DNA of 64,000 bases from MWDV01 sp964634255 (GTDB lineage Bacteria; Verrucomicrobiota; Verrucomicrobiia; Limisphaerales; MWDV01). The DNA lies in assembly GCA_964634255.1 (NCBI GenBank), contig CAZWJC010000002.1, positions 32,010 to 96,009 of the forward strand, in the 5' to 3' direction. Shown here piece by piece: positions 9,154 to 19,300 of this stretch. The first letter of the stretch is position 1; each line of letters starts with the position of its first letter. The position numbers were made by a program, and so were the translations under genes. The notes beneath the pieces were generated by a model. It saw only the letters and a program-made list of their open reading frames with translations, was not told where the DNA came from and ran no database searches.

Positions 9154-9183
9154 TGTCACAAAAACAGGGCAGTTTTTGTTACA
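9154..9183. promoter_or_regulatory. Inverted-repeat operator upstream of abiE
   Basis: TGTCACAAAAAC is followed after six bases by GTTTTTGTTACA, an inverted repeat matching at 11 of 12 positions. It lies 20 bases before the chosen abiEi start. AbiEi antitoxins are known to bind inverted repeats in their own promoter and repress the operon, so this is the probable autoregulatory site. Confidence 0.75.
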
Positions 9184-9203
9184 GACGATCGGTGGATGTA
9201 GAC

Positions 9204-9806
9204 GTGCAAACCATTGATAGCAAAATAAAAAGCCGCATCTACGGTAATGGTAGGGGTTGGGTGTTTTCCCCAAGCCAGTTTTTGGACTTGGGAAATCGTT
9301 CAGCCGTGGGAGTGGCTTTGCACCGGCTGACAAAGGGGGGGACTATACGCCGGTTGACCCGAGGCCTGTATGACTACCCGAAGCAGCACACGACCTTTGG
9401 CCTGCTGGCTCCCAGTCCAGATGCGGTAGCCGAGGCACTGGCGGGTAAGCATGCCACCCGACTCCAACCGTCCGGCGCATATGCGGCGAACTTGCTGGGG
9501 CTTTCGGATCAGGTTCCGGCGAAGGTCGTGTTCCTGACGGACGGAGCCGCGCGCCAGGTGAAAATCGGACGGCAGGAGATCAGCCTCAAACAGACTTCCC
9601 CCCGCAACATGGCAACAGCCGGTCGGTTGAGCGGGTTGATCATCCAGGCGTTGCGCTATATCGGCAGGGATCACGTGGACGACAAGACGCTGGCGCGATT
9701 GAAACAGAAACTGAGCGATGCGGACGTCAAATCGCTAAAGAAAGATCTGACCTACGCACCAGCCTGGATCGGAGACATTTTGCGGAGACTGGCGAAAGTA
9801 AATTGA
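9204..9806 (+). CDS. abiEi: AbiEi-type antitoxin (type IV toxin-antitoxin)
   Basis: The roughly 200-residue protein has the AbiEi/DUF6088 layout. An N-terminal winged-helix segment (GRGWVFSPSQFLDLGNRSAVGVALHRLTKGGTIRRLTRGLYDYP) is followed by a C-terminal antitoxin domain (LQPSGAYAANLLGLSDQVP). The GTG at 9204 was chosen because GGTGGA lies seven bases upstream and because longer versions would run through the operator. A GTG at 9192 is also possible. The toxin gene starts three bases after its stop. It would repress the pair by binding the 9154-9183 repeat and would counter the toxin. Confidence 0.88.
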   Translation: MQTIDSKIKSRIYGNGRGWVFSPSQFLDLGNRSAVGVALHRLTKGGTIRRLTRGLYDYPKQHTTFGLLAPSPDAVAEALAGKHATRLQPSGAYAANLLGLSDQVPAKVVFLTDGAARQVKIGRQEISLKQTSPRNMATAGRLSGLIIQALRYIGRDHVDDKTLARLKQKLSDADVKSLKKDLTYAPAWIGDILRRLAKVN

Positions 9807-9809
9807 GCC

Positions 9810-10832
9810 ATGGATGCCTTTGCCCAATCGAGTTCAGCAGATCGCGGCGCGGCGTTCGTTCAAACTGCGGCGGCACGGCAGATGAGCCCCGCGATTGTCG
9901 AAAAGGACTTCTGGGTGTGTTGGACTCTGAAGCAGTTGTTCGGTTTGCCCCAAATAGGAGATCACTTGATTTTCAAGGGCGGCACGTCGCTGTCGAAAGT
10001 GTTCAAGGTGATCGAACGATTCTCGGAAGACATTGACGTTTCGATTGACCGGGGCTGGCTCGGATTCGGCGGTGCGAACGAACCGGAAGCCGGGGCAAGC
10101 AATAAGGAACGGCAACGCCGGATTGATGCGCTTAAGGTGGCCTGTCAGCAGAAGATTGCCAATGAGTTAAAGCCGGCCCTGGAGGGAGTCATTGCGGCGA
10201 AAGTGCGCAAGGACGACCAGTGGCGGTTGCATTCGGATGCCACCGACCCGGACCAGCAAACGCTTCTGTTTGATTACCCTTCGGTGATGTCGACAGCGAA
10301 ATCCGGTTACGTCCGGCAGACAGTGAAGATCGAGATGGGAGCGCGGGCCGATCATTGGCCATGCGAGACCAAGCTGATTACGCCGTATGTTGGCGAGGAG
10401 TTTCCCCATGCCTTTCAAACACCGAATGCTGAAGTGAAAGTGTTGTCGGCAGAGAGGACTTTTTGGGAAAAGGCGACCATTCTGCACGCGGAATTTCACC
10501 GTCCTGTCGAGAAGGCGATGCCAGATCGATTCTCCCGGCACTATTGTGACTTCCACGAAATGGTTCGCAGAGGCGTGGCGACGTCGGCTGTGGGGAAGTT
10601 GGATTTGCTGGCGCGAGTTGCTCAACACAAGAGTCTGTTCTTCCGATCGTCGTGGGCCAAGTATGACGAAGCTGCCAAAGGCACCCTCCGCATCGCTCCT
10701 CCGGAGCACCGATTGAGAGCGTTGCAGGAAGACTACAGGAAGATGCAGCAAATGTTCTTTGGCGAACCCCCGACTTTCGACACCATCTTGTCGCGGCTCA
10801 GAGAGTGGGAGACGGAGTTCAATCAGACATAG
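9810..10832 (+). CDS. abiEii: AbiEii/AbiGii-family nucleotidyltransferase toxin
   Basis: The 340-residue protein has the DNA polymerase beta-like nucleotidyltransferase fold of AbiEii toxins. The glycine-serine active site motif is FKGGTSLSKV, followed by FSEDIDVSID with the metal-binding DxD. Lysine and glutamate in AERTFWEKATILHAEFHR form the third conserved block. In related toxins the enzyme modifies tRNA or other RNA and arrests growth on infection. The gene is three bases from abiEi and two bases from the DUF499 gene, so the toxin-antitoxin pair has been placed directly at the head of the downstream operon. Confidence 0.9.
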   Translation: MDAFAQSSSADRGAAFVQTAAARQMSPAIVEKDFWVCWTLKQLFGLPQIGDHLIFKGGTSLSKVFKVIERFSEDIDVSIDRGWLGFGGANEPEAGASNKERQRRIDALKVACQQKIANELKPALEGVIAAKVRKDDQWRLHSDATDPDQQTLLFDYPSVMSTAKSGYVRQTVKIEMGARADHWPCETKLITPYVGEEFPHAFQTPNAEVKVLSAERTFWEKATILHAEFHRPVEKAMPDRFSRHYCDFHEMVRRGVATSAVGKLDLLARVAQHKSLFFRSSWAKYDEAAKGTLRIAPPEHRLRALQEDYRKMQQMFFGEPPTFDTILSRLREWETEFNQT

Positions 10833-10834
10833 CC

Positions 10835-13800
10835 ATGGCCATCACAAATCACGAACGGATTGGGAAAGCGCTCGAAATCCTGAACAGAGGGTTGCGGCCT
10901 TTCGTGGAACGTGAGCTGAAGAATACCTACCAAGCGAACTGGTTTGAGGAGACAAAGCAATGCTTGGAAGGCACCCAGCTCAAGCTCGGGAAGAATGCCG
11001 ACGAACCCGAATGGGAAGCCGCGTCACTCCTTGTGGTGATGTGGAATCAGTGGAACGAGGTCTTCAAGAAGACCCTCGGTCATGCCGAACGCACGCTGGT
11101 AAGCGAATTGCGTGAGGTGCGCAACAAGTGGGCACATCAAAGACCATTCTCAACAGATGATGCTTACCGGGCGCTCGACAGCATGGCCCGCCTGCTCACT
11201 GCTGTCAGTGCCTCGAAAGAGGCGGAAGAGACAGAGCGCAACAAGACCGAGTTGCTGCGACTGAAATTTGACGAACAAGCGCGTCATGAGAAGCGAAAGG
11301 CGGCGAGCACGGCCATCGAAAGCCAGCCTGTGGCGGGCTTGAAACCGTGGCGCGAAATCGTGACGCCGCATCCTGACGTGGCGTCGGGCCGCTATCAACA
11401 AGCGGAGTTCGCCGCGGACCTTTGGCAGGTTTACAAGGGACTTGGCAGCGATGAATACCGGAATGCCGTGGAATTCTTCCGTCGCACCTACCTGACGGCG
11501 GGCTTGAGGGACCTGCTTGTACGTGGTCTATTGCGGTTGAACGGTCAGGGCGGTGATCCCGTCGTGGAGCTGCAAACCAACTTTGGCGGGGGCAAGACAC
11601 ACTCAATGCTGGCGCTGTTTCACATGCTCTCCGGAACCCGGAAAGAGGAGTTGGTGGGGTTGGAACCGGTATTCGCCGAGGCCAAGGTAAGCCCGCCGGA
11701 CAAAATCCGGCGTGTCGTCATCGTTGGAAATCGCATTTCGCCCGGTCAGCCCGAAAAGAAGGACGATGGAACCGTGGTGCGCACGCTCTGGGGTGAACTC
11801 GCGTGGCAACTCGGTGGCAAGGACGGCTACACAATGGTCAAGGAGGCGGATGAGACCGCGACCAATCCCGGAGACGCACTGGGCAAGCTGCTGCGAAAGT
11901 ACTCCCCGTGCCTGATTCTGATAGACGAATGGGTGGCTTACGCCAGGCAATTGCACGACACGAACGATCTGCCGGGTGGAGACTTCGAGACCCAGTTCAC
12001 CTTTGCGCAGACGCTGAGCGAAGAGATGAAGTCTGCCAAGCAGGCGTTGCTCGTGGTCAGCATTCCGGCTTCCTCAGAAGGGGAAGGTGCGTCCCCATCA
12101 GCCGGCGTGCATGATGAAGAAGTGGGTGGAGCCAAAGGCCGCGAGGCTTTGGCACGGTTGCGGAACGTTTTCCAGCGCATCGCCACCCAGTGGCGTCCGG
12201 CCAGTTCCGAGGAGAGCTACGAGATCGTGCGACGACGCCTGTTCCAGCCGATCACCGACCCACAGATGTTCGTTCAGCGCGACCGGGTGGCGAAGGAGTT
12301 CTGTGATCTGTATCGGAGCCAACATCAGGAATTCCCACCCGAGTGCCGCGAGGCGGACTACGAGCGCAAACTCAAGGCGGCGTATCCGGTCCATCCAGAA
12401 GTTTTCGACCGGCTGTATCAGGATTGGGCCGGACTGGTGAAATTCCAGCGCACGCGCGGTGTATTGCGCTTGATGGCTTCGGTGATTCACAAGCTTTGGG
12501 AACGCGATGATAAGAGTGTGCTCATCCTGCCGGCTTCTCTCCCCGTGGATGACATCCATGTGCAGTCCGAATTGACCCGCTATCTTTCGGATGGATGGGA
12601 CACGGTGATTGAGAAGGATGTCGACGGCGAGAATTCCCTGCCACTCAAGGTGGACCGTGAAAAGCCGAACTTGGGCAGGTTTTCCGCCGCGCGGCGCGTG
12701 GCGCGGAGCGTCTTCCTTGGTTCGGCCCCGACTCCCCATGCTGCGAACAAGGGCACTGAAGATCGTCGGTTGAAGTTGGGTTGCGTTCAGCCGGGAGAAT
12801 CGCCAGCCATTTTCGGCGACGCGCTACGGCATCTGGCTCATACCGCCACCTACCTGTATCAGGATGGCAATCGTTACTGGTATTCCACCCAGCCGACTGT
12901 AACCAAACTGGCGGATGACCGAGCGGAACAGTTGAACCGTGAACCAGAGAAGGTGACCGAGGAGATTCGCCAGCGCGTTCGGGAGGAACTCAGAAATCGA
13001 GGTGACTTCGCAAAGGTGCATCCTTTTGCCAAAAGCGGCGAAGTGCCGGATGAGACAGAGGCGCGGCTTGTGGTTCTCGATCTGGACGCTCCATACGCCA
13101 AGGATCCCACCAATCCGGCAGTTGCGGCGGCGGAAGGAATCTTCAACAACCGAGGGAACAGTCCGCGGCTTTACCGGAACACCCTGGTCTTTCTCGCGGC
13201 AGACCGGGCTCGGCTCGAAGAGTTGCTGCAAGCTGCGCGATATTACCTCGCATGGGAGTCCATTGATCATGACCGGGAGAAGTTGAATTTGGACAATCAC
13301 CAATCCAGGCAGGCCGCCACACAGAAACAGAACTGGAATCAGACTGTGGGCGCACGGATTTCGGAAACGTTTCAGTGGCTACTCGTCCCCACACAACCGA
13401 ACCCGCAGTCGAATCTGGAGTGGATGCCGCTGCGATTGAGCGGCCAGGACGCGCTGGCAGTGAGAGCCACCAAGAAGCTCAGAAGCGAAAGCCAGATGGT
13501 GACGCAGTATGCTTCGAGTCTGTTGCGTGGTGATCTGGACAAGATTCCCCTCTGGCGCGGAGAACATGTCGCGATCAAGCAATTGGCCGAGGATTACGCT
13601 CGATATTTGTATCTGCAACGCGTGCGCGGCCCGGAAGTCATCTTTGCGGCGATCCGCGATGGACTCGGGCTCATGATGTGGGCCACGGAGACGTTTGCGT
13701 ATGCCGAGTCCTGGGATGAGGCCAAGAAGCGCTATGTTGGTTTGCAGGGCGGGAAAATGATCACTGTGACGCCGGACAGCACTGGGGTGCTCGTCAAAGC

Positions 13801-14179
13801 CGATGTTGCCGCCAAGCAAATGGAGGTGGAGAAGCCAGCCGCGGAGACCACGGCGGCAAAACCAGGCCAGGGGACTGCAGGAGCAACGCCTGGCTTGCCA
13901 CCCACACCGACAGGCCAAGGCACTCCGCCGCCTGGTCCTCCGGTGCTGAAACGCTTCCACGCGACCGTTACCTTGGATTCATCACGAATCGGCCGGGATG
14001 CGGGTCGAATCGCAGAAGAGGTCGTGCAACATCTGGCCTTGTTGCCTGGGGCGAAAGTGGAAGTCGTTTTGGAAATTCAAGCCGAATTGCCCGAAGGGGC
14101 GCCAGAAATTGTGGTTCGCACTGTGACCGAAAACTGCCGAACGTTGAAATTCAGCAGTCAGGGATTCGAGAACGAATAG
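10835..14179 (+). CDS. DUF499 ATPase with N-terminal Swt1-like HEPN domain
   Basis: The 1114-residue protein begins with a Swt1/HEPN-like domain (about residues 1-120) that includes VRNKWAHQ, an R-x4-H motif at residues 96-101. The DUF499 ATPase part follows: Walker A GGGKTH near 251 and Walker B CLILIDEW near 359. A proline-rich linker around residues 1000-1040 precedes a short C-terminal domain. Defence islands often pair DUF499 ATPases with DUF1156 methylases. I start it at the ATG two bases after the abiEii stop; a start at 10805 would overlap the toxin. Its target is unknown. Confidence 0.85.
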   Translation: MAITNHERIGKALEILNRGLRPFVERELKNTYQANWFEETKQCLEGTQLKLGKNADEPEWEAASLLVVMWNQWNEVFKKTLGHAERTLVSELREVRNKWAHQRPFSTDDAYRALDSMARLLTAVSASKEAEETERNKTELLRLKFDEQARHEKRKAASTAIESQPVAGLKPWREIVTPHPDVASGRYQQAEFAADLWQVYKGLGSDEYRNAVEFFRRTYLTAGLRDLLVRGLLRLNGQGGDPVVELQTNFGGGKTHSMLALFHMLSGTRKEELVGLEPVFAEAKVSPPDKIRRVVIVGNRISPGQPEKKDDGTVVRTLWGELAWQLGGKDGYTMVKEADETATNPGDALGKLLRKYSPCLILIDEWVAYARQLHDTNDLPGGDFETQFTFAQTLSEEMKSAKQALLVVSIPASSEGEGASPSAGVHDEEVGGAKGREALARLRNVFQRIATQWRPASSEESYEIVRRRLFQPITDPQMFVQRDRVAKEFCDLYRSQHQEFPPECREADYERKLKAAYPVHPEVFDRLYQDWAGLVKFQRTRGVLRLMASVIHKLWERDDKSVLILPASLPVDDIHVQSELTRYLSDGWDTVIEKDVDGENSLPLKVDREKPNLGRFSAARRVARSVFLGSAPTPHAANKGTEDRRLKLGCVQPGESPAIFGDALRHLAHTATYLYQDGNRYWYSTQPTVTKLADDRAEQLNREPEKVTEEIRQRVREELRNRGDFAKVHPFAKSGEVPDETEARLVVLDLDAPYAKDPTNPAVAAAEGIFNNRGNSPRLYRNTLVFLAADRARLEELLQAARYYLAWESIDHDREKLNLDNHQSRQAATQKQNWNQTVGARISETFQWLLVPTQPNPQSNLEWMPLRLSGQDALAVRATKKLRSESQMVTQYASSLLRGDLDKIPLWRGEHVAIKQLAEDYARYLYLQRVRGPEVIFAAIRDGLGLMMWATETFAYAESWDEAKKRYVGLQGGKMITVTPDSTGVLVKADVAAKQMEVEKPAAETTAAKPGQGTAGATPGLPPTPTGQGTPPPGPPVLKRFHATVTLDSSRIGRDAGRIAEEVVQHLALLPGAKVEVVLEIQAELPEGAPEIVVRTVTENCRTLKFSSQGFENE

Positions 14180-14205
14180 CGCTTGAGCGAAGTTCCGGGG
14201 ACACC

Positions 14206-15693
14206 ATGACCGAGCGGGCAACGAGGAATTTGTTGAGCGAGCGACTGGCGGGAGTCCTGCCTTCGACTTTCTTTCGCCCCTTGGCACGTCCGTCCGCCCC
14301 CGTTTACATAGACTGCGCCGACCGACTGGCCGAAAGTGCGGATGAGGGCGGTCAGGTCTCACACTCAGACACGGTGGCGCTCATTCGCGAGGTGCTTGCC
14401 GCACACCCTCAGATTCAACTCGCCGAAGACGAGGGCGCTGCGATGACCGACCTGCGGCAACGGGCTGTTCAACTCTACAACAAGCTGCTTGAAGCAGGGT
14501 GGCTGCAAGAGCGGCATGTAAGCCTGGATGAGCGATGGGTGTTGCTAACCCCTTACATGCGCCGGTTGCTCCGGACCCTTCGAGAACTTGCAACCGATGA
14601 GGTTTCAGATCTTAAAGACTTCGCCGCAACACTCCGTTCAATCTGCAAAAGCCTGTTGGCTGAGGGGGCGCTGGATCCCAGCCGCCTGAACGCGGAGGAG
14701 TATCGGCAAACGGTCAAGGAACTGGTGGATCGCGTGGAACGCGCAACCGACCAGATGCACGCGGTGGAAACCCTGATTCTCCGGCACGAGCAGCAACAGC
14801 GGGTCAGCGGTTCTGCGTCTGAGACACTCAACCGGTTTCTGGTTGAATTCCATGCCGGGGAGCACATGGTCTGTTACGATGCGCTTCAGCAGGGGGGGTT
14901 GATGCCGCGGTTGCTACAGGCGCGGGCGGTGGTCCAGGAAGCCATGGCGAATCCCTTCGCAAAACAACGTCTGGCTGAGGGTCTGACGGCCCACCGGAAA
15001 CTGGCTCAAACCGAGGCTTACGCGGAAGCGGAGCGGTTATTGAACGATCTGGAACGTGGGTTGGCTGCGATTCCAGCGAAGCAAAGGATCATCGACGGCC
15101 GGATGGCAGACTTCAGCCGACTATCGGAACAGCGTTACCGCTACCAAACCGAGATCCGAGGACGCCAGGCTGATCAAGTGAAGGAATTCATGCTGGCCGC
15201 AAATGCTCGCCACGCGGGGAGTCCTTTTGCCGCTCTTGCCTCAGAACCGGGCCTTCCCTTCCTGAGTGTGCGGGTCGCATTGCGATTCGGGATTGACTCG
15301 TTGTATCGCCCACGCCGTGTGCGGCCGTCCGTCAATCTCACCGTGGCAGAGTTGCTCTCACATTCGGACTCCCTGGGTGCCCAGGAACTCATACGTCAAC
15401 GTAATCTCTATTCGGTGACGCCTCAGCGGGCTGGGCGATTTGTGGAGACACGTCTCCCGGAAAAAGGGGACACGATCTCAACGTCAGAACTGAAGCTCAT
15501 CCGGGAGGATGATCTGCTCGATCTTCTCGCGGTGCTGGCATTTGAACGTGCGGCCAGTTCCACTTCGCACAAGCCGGTGCGCTGGTGCGTGCACACGGAA
15601 CGCAACCTGCACGGACTTGAGCCCGAGAAGATCCCCACTGATCCGCTGAGTGGACGGCGAATTGAGCGATTGATGATTCAACGAATTGCATGA
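14206..15693 (+). CDS. jetA: Wadjet JetA, kleisin-like subunit
   Basis: The 495-residue protein corresponds to JetA, the MukF-like kleisin of the Wadjet plasmid-restriction complex. It is largely helical, with a winged-helix-type N-terminal region (SERLAGVLPSTFFRPLARPSAPVYIDCADRL) and long helices in the middle. It would bridge the heads of the JetC SMC dimer. The gene follows the DUF499 gene by 26 bases, so it may share its promoter. Its stop overlaps the jetB start by four bases (ATGA). Confidence 0.88.
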   Translation: MTERATRNLLSERLAGVLPSTFFRPLARPSAPVYIDCADRLAESADEGGQVSHSDTVALIREVLAAHPQIQLAEDEGAAMTDLRQRAVQLYNKLLEAGWLQERHVSLDERWVLLTPYMRRLLRTLRELATDEVSDLKDFAATLRSICKSLLAEGALDPSRLNAEEYRQTVKELVDRVERATDQMHAVETLILRHEQQQRVSGSASETLNRFLVEFHAGEHMVCYDALQQGGLMPRLLQARAVVQEAMANPFAKQRLAEGLTAHRKLAQTEAYAEAERLLNDLERGLAAIPAKQRIIDGRMADFSRLSEQRYRYQTEIRGRQADQVKEFMLAANARHAGSPFAALASEPGLPFLSVRVALRFGIDSLYRPRRVRPSVNLTVAELLSHSDSLGAQELIRQRNLYSVTPQRAGRFVETRLPEKGDTISTSELKLIREDDLLDLLAVLAFERAASSTSHKPVRWCVHTERNLHGLEPEKIPTDPLSGRRIERLMIQRIA

Positions 15694-16319
15694 ACCTGCC
15701 CTGGCCATCCTTCTGGCAACATGTGCGTGAGGACGATAGATCTGCGCTGCGCGAGATTCTGGCAGAACTCCTTTCCACGGGGGTCCTGCTGGGCGATGAA
15801 GGCCGGGCGCGGGAGCTTTATCTGACCGCGCGCGATTATCTGAAGGAGTTGGCTGAATACCTGGCCCCCCTGAACCTCGATCTGGTCACAGACCCGGACA
15901 AACCAATCCTCCAAGCCCGTCCTGTGCCTGGAGAATGCAGTCTGACCGCGCGGTTTACAAAAGACGAAACCCTGCTTGTGCTGACGTTGTGGCGGATTTA
16001 TCACGACACGCGCATGGAGCGTCCGGTTGAAACGGTCGTGGTTAGTGCCAACACCGTGTTCTCTCATCTGAAACTGTATTTCGAGAATATTGAGCCGCCT
16101 CGGGATTCGCACTTGGAACGCATGCTCGCCCGGCTGAGAAGCCGGCGGCTTATCCGCTTCAAGAAACACGAGGATCTGCAACGGTTCGGTGAGTCGCTTG
16201 TAGAGATTCTGCCCACGCTTCAGCGTGTGATTCCCTTCGGCAGTGTCGAGGCGTGGCAGCAACAGATGGACCTTTACGATACTTCCAAGCCGGATGGTGA
16301 GGGGGAGGACGAAGTATGA
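15690..16319 (+). CDS. jetB: Wadjet JetB, MukE-like subunit
   Basis: The 209-residue protein is JetB (DUF4194), the MukE-like winged-helix partner that binds the kleisin JetA. The family region includes LTARFTKDETLLVLTLWRIYHDTRMERP and LERMLARLRSRRLIRF. It overlaps both neighbours by ATGA, so translation of jetA, jetB and jetC is probably coupled at fixed ratios. Length and motif order match the family. Confidence 0.88.
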   Translation: MNLPWPSFWQHVREDDRSALREILAELLSTGVLLGDEGRARELYLTARDYLKELAEYLAPLNLDLVTDPDKPILQARPVPGECSLTARFTKDETLLVLTLWRIYHDTRMERPVETVVVSANTVFSHLKLYFENIEPPRDSHLERMLARLRSRRLIRFKKHEDLQRFGESLVEILPTLQRVIPFGSVEAWQQQMDLYDTSKPDGEGEDEV

Positions 16320-19300
16320 GCGATCAACGAATCTCGCTCACCCGAATCATTGCCGTAAACTGGTATGGCTTCCGGCAGATCATTGACCTTGAGAATCACA
16401 CCCTCATCGCCGGCGCGTTTGGCACAGGTAAGACGGCTCTCCTGGATTTGATGCAGTACGTGCTGCTCGGAGAGCATTGGCGTCCCAATCGGGCGGCGGC
16501 GGGAAATGCTCGCAGTCGTTCATTGCTCAGCTACTGCTTGTGCGACACCAACACGGTGCGGGACGGTGAACCTCATTATACCCGGACCAGCGGGGTCACT
16601 TTGATTGGACTCGAGTTCACCTGGCCACCTGATCGTAACAGTGCGGAACCCAATCGCGAAACTTGGGGCATCAGGCTGGAATACAGCAGCCCAACGGCAG
16701 ATTTGAAACGCACTTACTTTCTTGTTCCCGACCGACTGGATTGGAGTGCGGTCGCAGTGAATGGCGAGATGCTCGACGAGCAGGCATTCCGCACATGGGT
16801 TCGGCGCGAGTATGAAATCACCTCGGGGCAGAAGTGCTTGTTCACCCGGCAGTCGGATTATCTGGCAGAAATGGCCACGCCGCGCCATCTGTACTTCGAC
16901 CTGGAGCCCTTCCAGAAAACCTTGGCGAAGGCGATTGCGTTCGAGCCGGAGGAGAGCATGGAGGACTTCATTCGTCGGTTCATCCTCGAGGAGAGCCCTT
17001 TGGATGTGCGCGACGTGAAGACCGCGCAGGACGCTTATCGTGACACGGAACGCCGGCTAAGGAAGCAGGAAGATGAGGCGGCATTCCTTCGTCGGATTTG
17101 TGAACAGCATGCTTTGCTGGAAGCGGCCAGAGCCGAGGAACTCATCCAAATCCACATGCGCCACCGTCTGGGACATGCACAGGCAGTTGAATTGCTGAAG
17201 CATCACCGCGACAGACTCGATCGCCTCACCGCCGAGCACGCTGAAGATAAGAAGCTGCTAAACACGGCGATGGGTGAGTTGGCAGAGGTGGGGAAGGTGA
17301 TCCAGGAGGTGCGCTTGGAGGCATCGCGTGATCCCGACCAGGTGAAACTGGACAGCTTGATCCGCCAGAAGAAGGAACTCCATGAACGGCTTGGCGAACT
17401 GCGTGAGGCGGCCAAAACAGTTCATCAGCGTTTCTCGGATTTGCACTATCGTTGGATCCAATGGCTTAAGCATGGTGTTGCCTTGAAGCTTCCCGGCTTG
17501 AGAGAGACGCTCACAGTAGCTCCGGAACTTCTCGAGGCTTTGCGCAGTGGGTCTGATGAAGCTCGCTTAAAGGCGCTTCCTCAATTGTCCAATCGCTTCC
17601 ACGAACTGTTCCGTGCGATTGACGGGTTATTGAAACCGACCCGAGCCGATCTGGAAACGGCGGAGAAACGTCTGCGGCAGATCGCCAGCGACCTAGATTC
17701 ACTTGGTCAACGCAGGACGCCTGGCTCCTTTCCAGTTTTCGAGGCGATTCAAGGTAAACTTGGAGGTCGGGCTGAGCAGTTGGCACGGTTGATTGAGGTG
17801 AAGGAGGACGAGGAACGTTGGTGGCCGGCTCTGGAATTATTCATGGGGCGGAATCGTTGGGCAGTGGTGGTGGCCAGGGACGATTATCCAGCTGCTTTGG
17901 ATGTCCTGCGCCGAACAACACCGGGACGAGAGGCTGAATCTCTGGTCAACCCCTATGAAGCGATGTCGTCCAACCTTCGTAAGGAGGTTCGTGAGGGATC
18001 CCTGGCGACCAAAGTTGAGATTGAAAACCACATCGCACGAGCATTCGCGCATCATTTGTTAGGCGACGTCTTGTGCGTGGAAACGGTTGAGGAGTTGGAC
18101 CAGTGCGAGGCGGGTCGGGCCATAACCCCTGAAGGCATCTTCAAGCAGGTGCCAACGAGACGGCGGCTCAAGCCTGCTGGAGAGGTGTCGCTCACTTTGG
18201 GGCGCAAGGGCATCGACCGGATGCGGCGCGAGCGGGAGCGTGAGCAAAGCGAGACGCGCGCACAGCGGGATGCACTCAAGCAACGGCTGGATGACGTGAA
18301 CGCTTGGCTGGACACGGGGCAAAGAGGCGGCTTGAGTGATGCGACTTTGCCTGACCGGTCCTCGGAGCTGCCGCAACTACCCAAGCTGCAAAAGGAGTTT
18401 GGCGTCGTTTGTGAAACCATTCAGCTCTTGACGACACCAGAACGTGAAGCGCGCCTGAAGCAGCTCGCGGAGCATGATGCACGCAAAACGCAGTTGGATG
18501 GCGAGGTTGCCCTGCTCAAAGACCGGCTAACCAATTTCAACATGCGTGCCAAACCCCATGAGGAGGGTATCGCTGCCGCCCAAGAAAAACTGGATGCCGC
18601 GCACCTAGTGTTGACTGAAAGCCGTGTTCGTCTTCCGCAAGGCATTCTCGACCATGATCTGGAGGATCGACTCCAAGCCTTGCTGAAGGAGTCCTCAACG
18701 TGGGAGAAGAGAACGGAGACCGTGCTGGGACGGGAGAAGGAGGCGCGGGATCGTGCTGCCGAGGCACGCGGTACGCGCAATATGGAGCGGATTGCTCTGG
18801 CCACAAACAGGGATGCACACGGCAACCTGCTGCATCCGGAGTACCAGACCGACTTTCCTGCCGAGGAGGAGGCAAACGAGGCGTGGGCCGCGAGACTGCA
18901 GTTACTCGAATCGGTTGAATTGGAGAAATCGAGAAACCTCGCCGCAGAACGCAGGAAGGATTGGGAACGGCGACTGCAGGAAGGTGTACTGGATCGACTG
19001 AACGAGAAGCTTCAGCAGGCGGATCGGACCATCCGGCAATTGCGGCAATATCTTGACCGGCGCGTTGGCCAGCATGTTTACCGAATCTCACAACGACGCG
19101 ATCCGGCCTTTACCGCTCTTTGGCACCTGCTCGATACAGGGCTCGCTCCGACCGATCCGTTGGTTCAAGGAATAAAGTCAGAGGAGATCGAGCAGGCCAA
19201 GACGGAATTGATGTCAGCCGTTGAAGCCGCTGAGAAGGCAGACGACCGCGCACGTCGTTTGCTGGACTATCGTTATTACCATCGATACGACTTGGAGATG

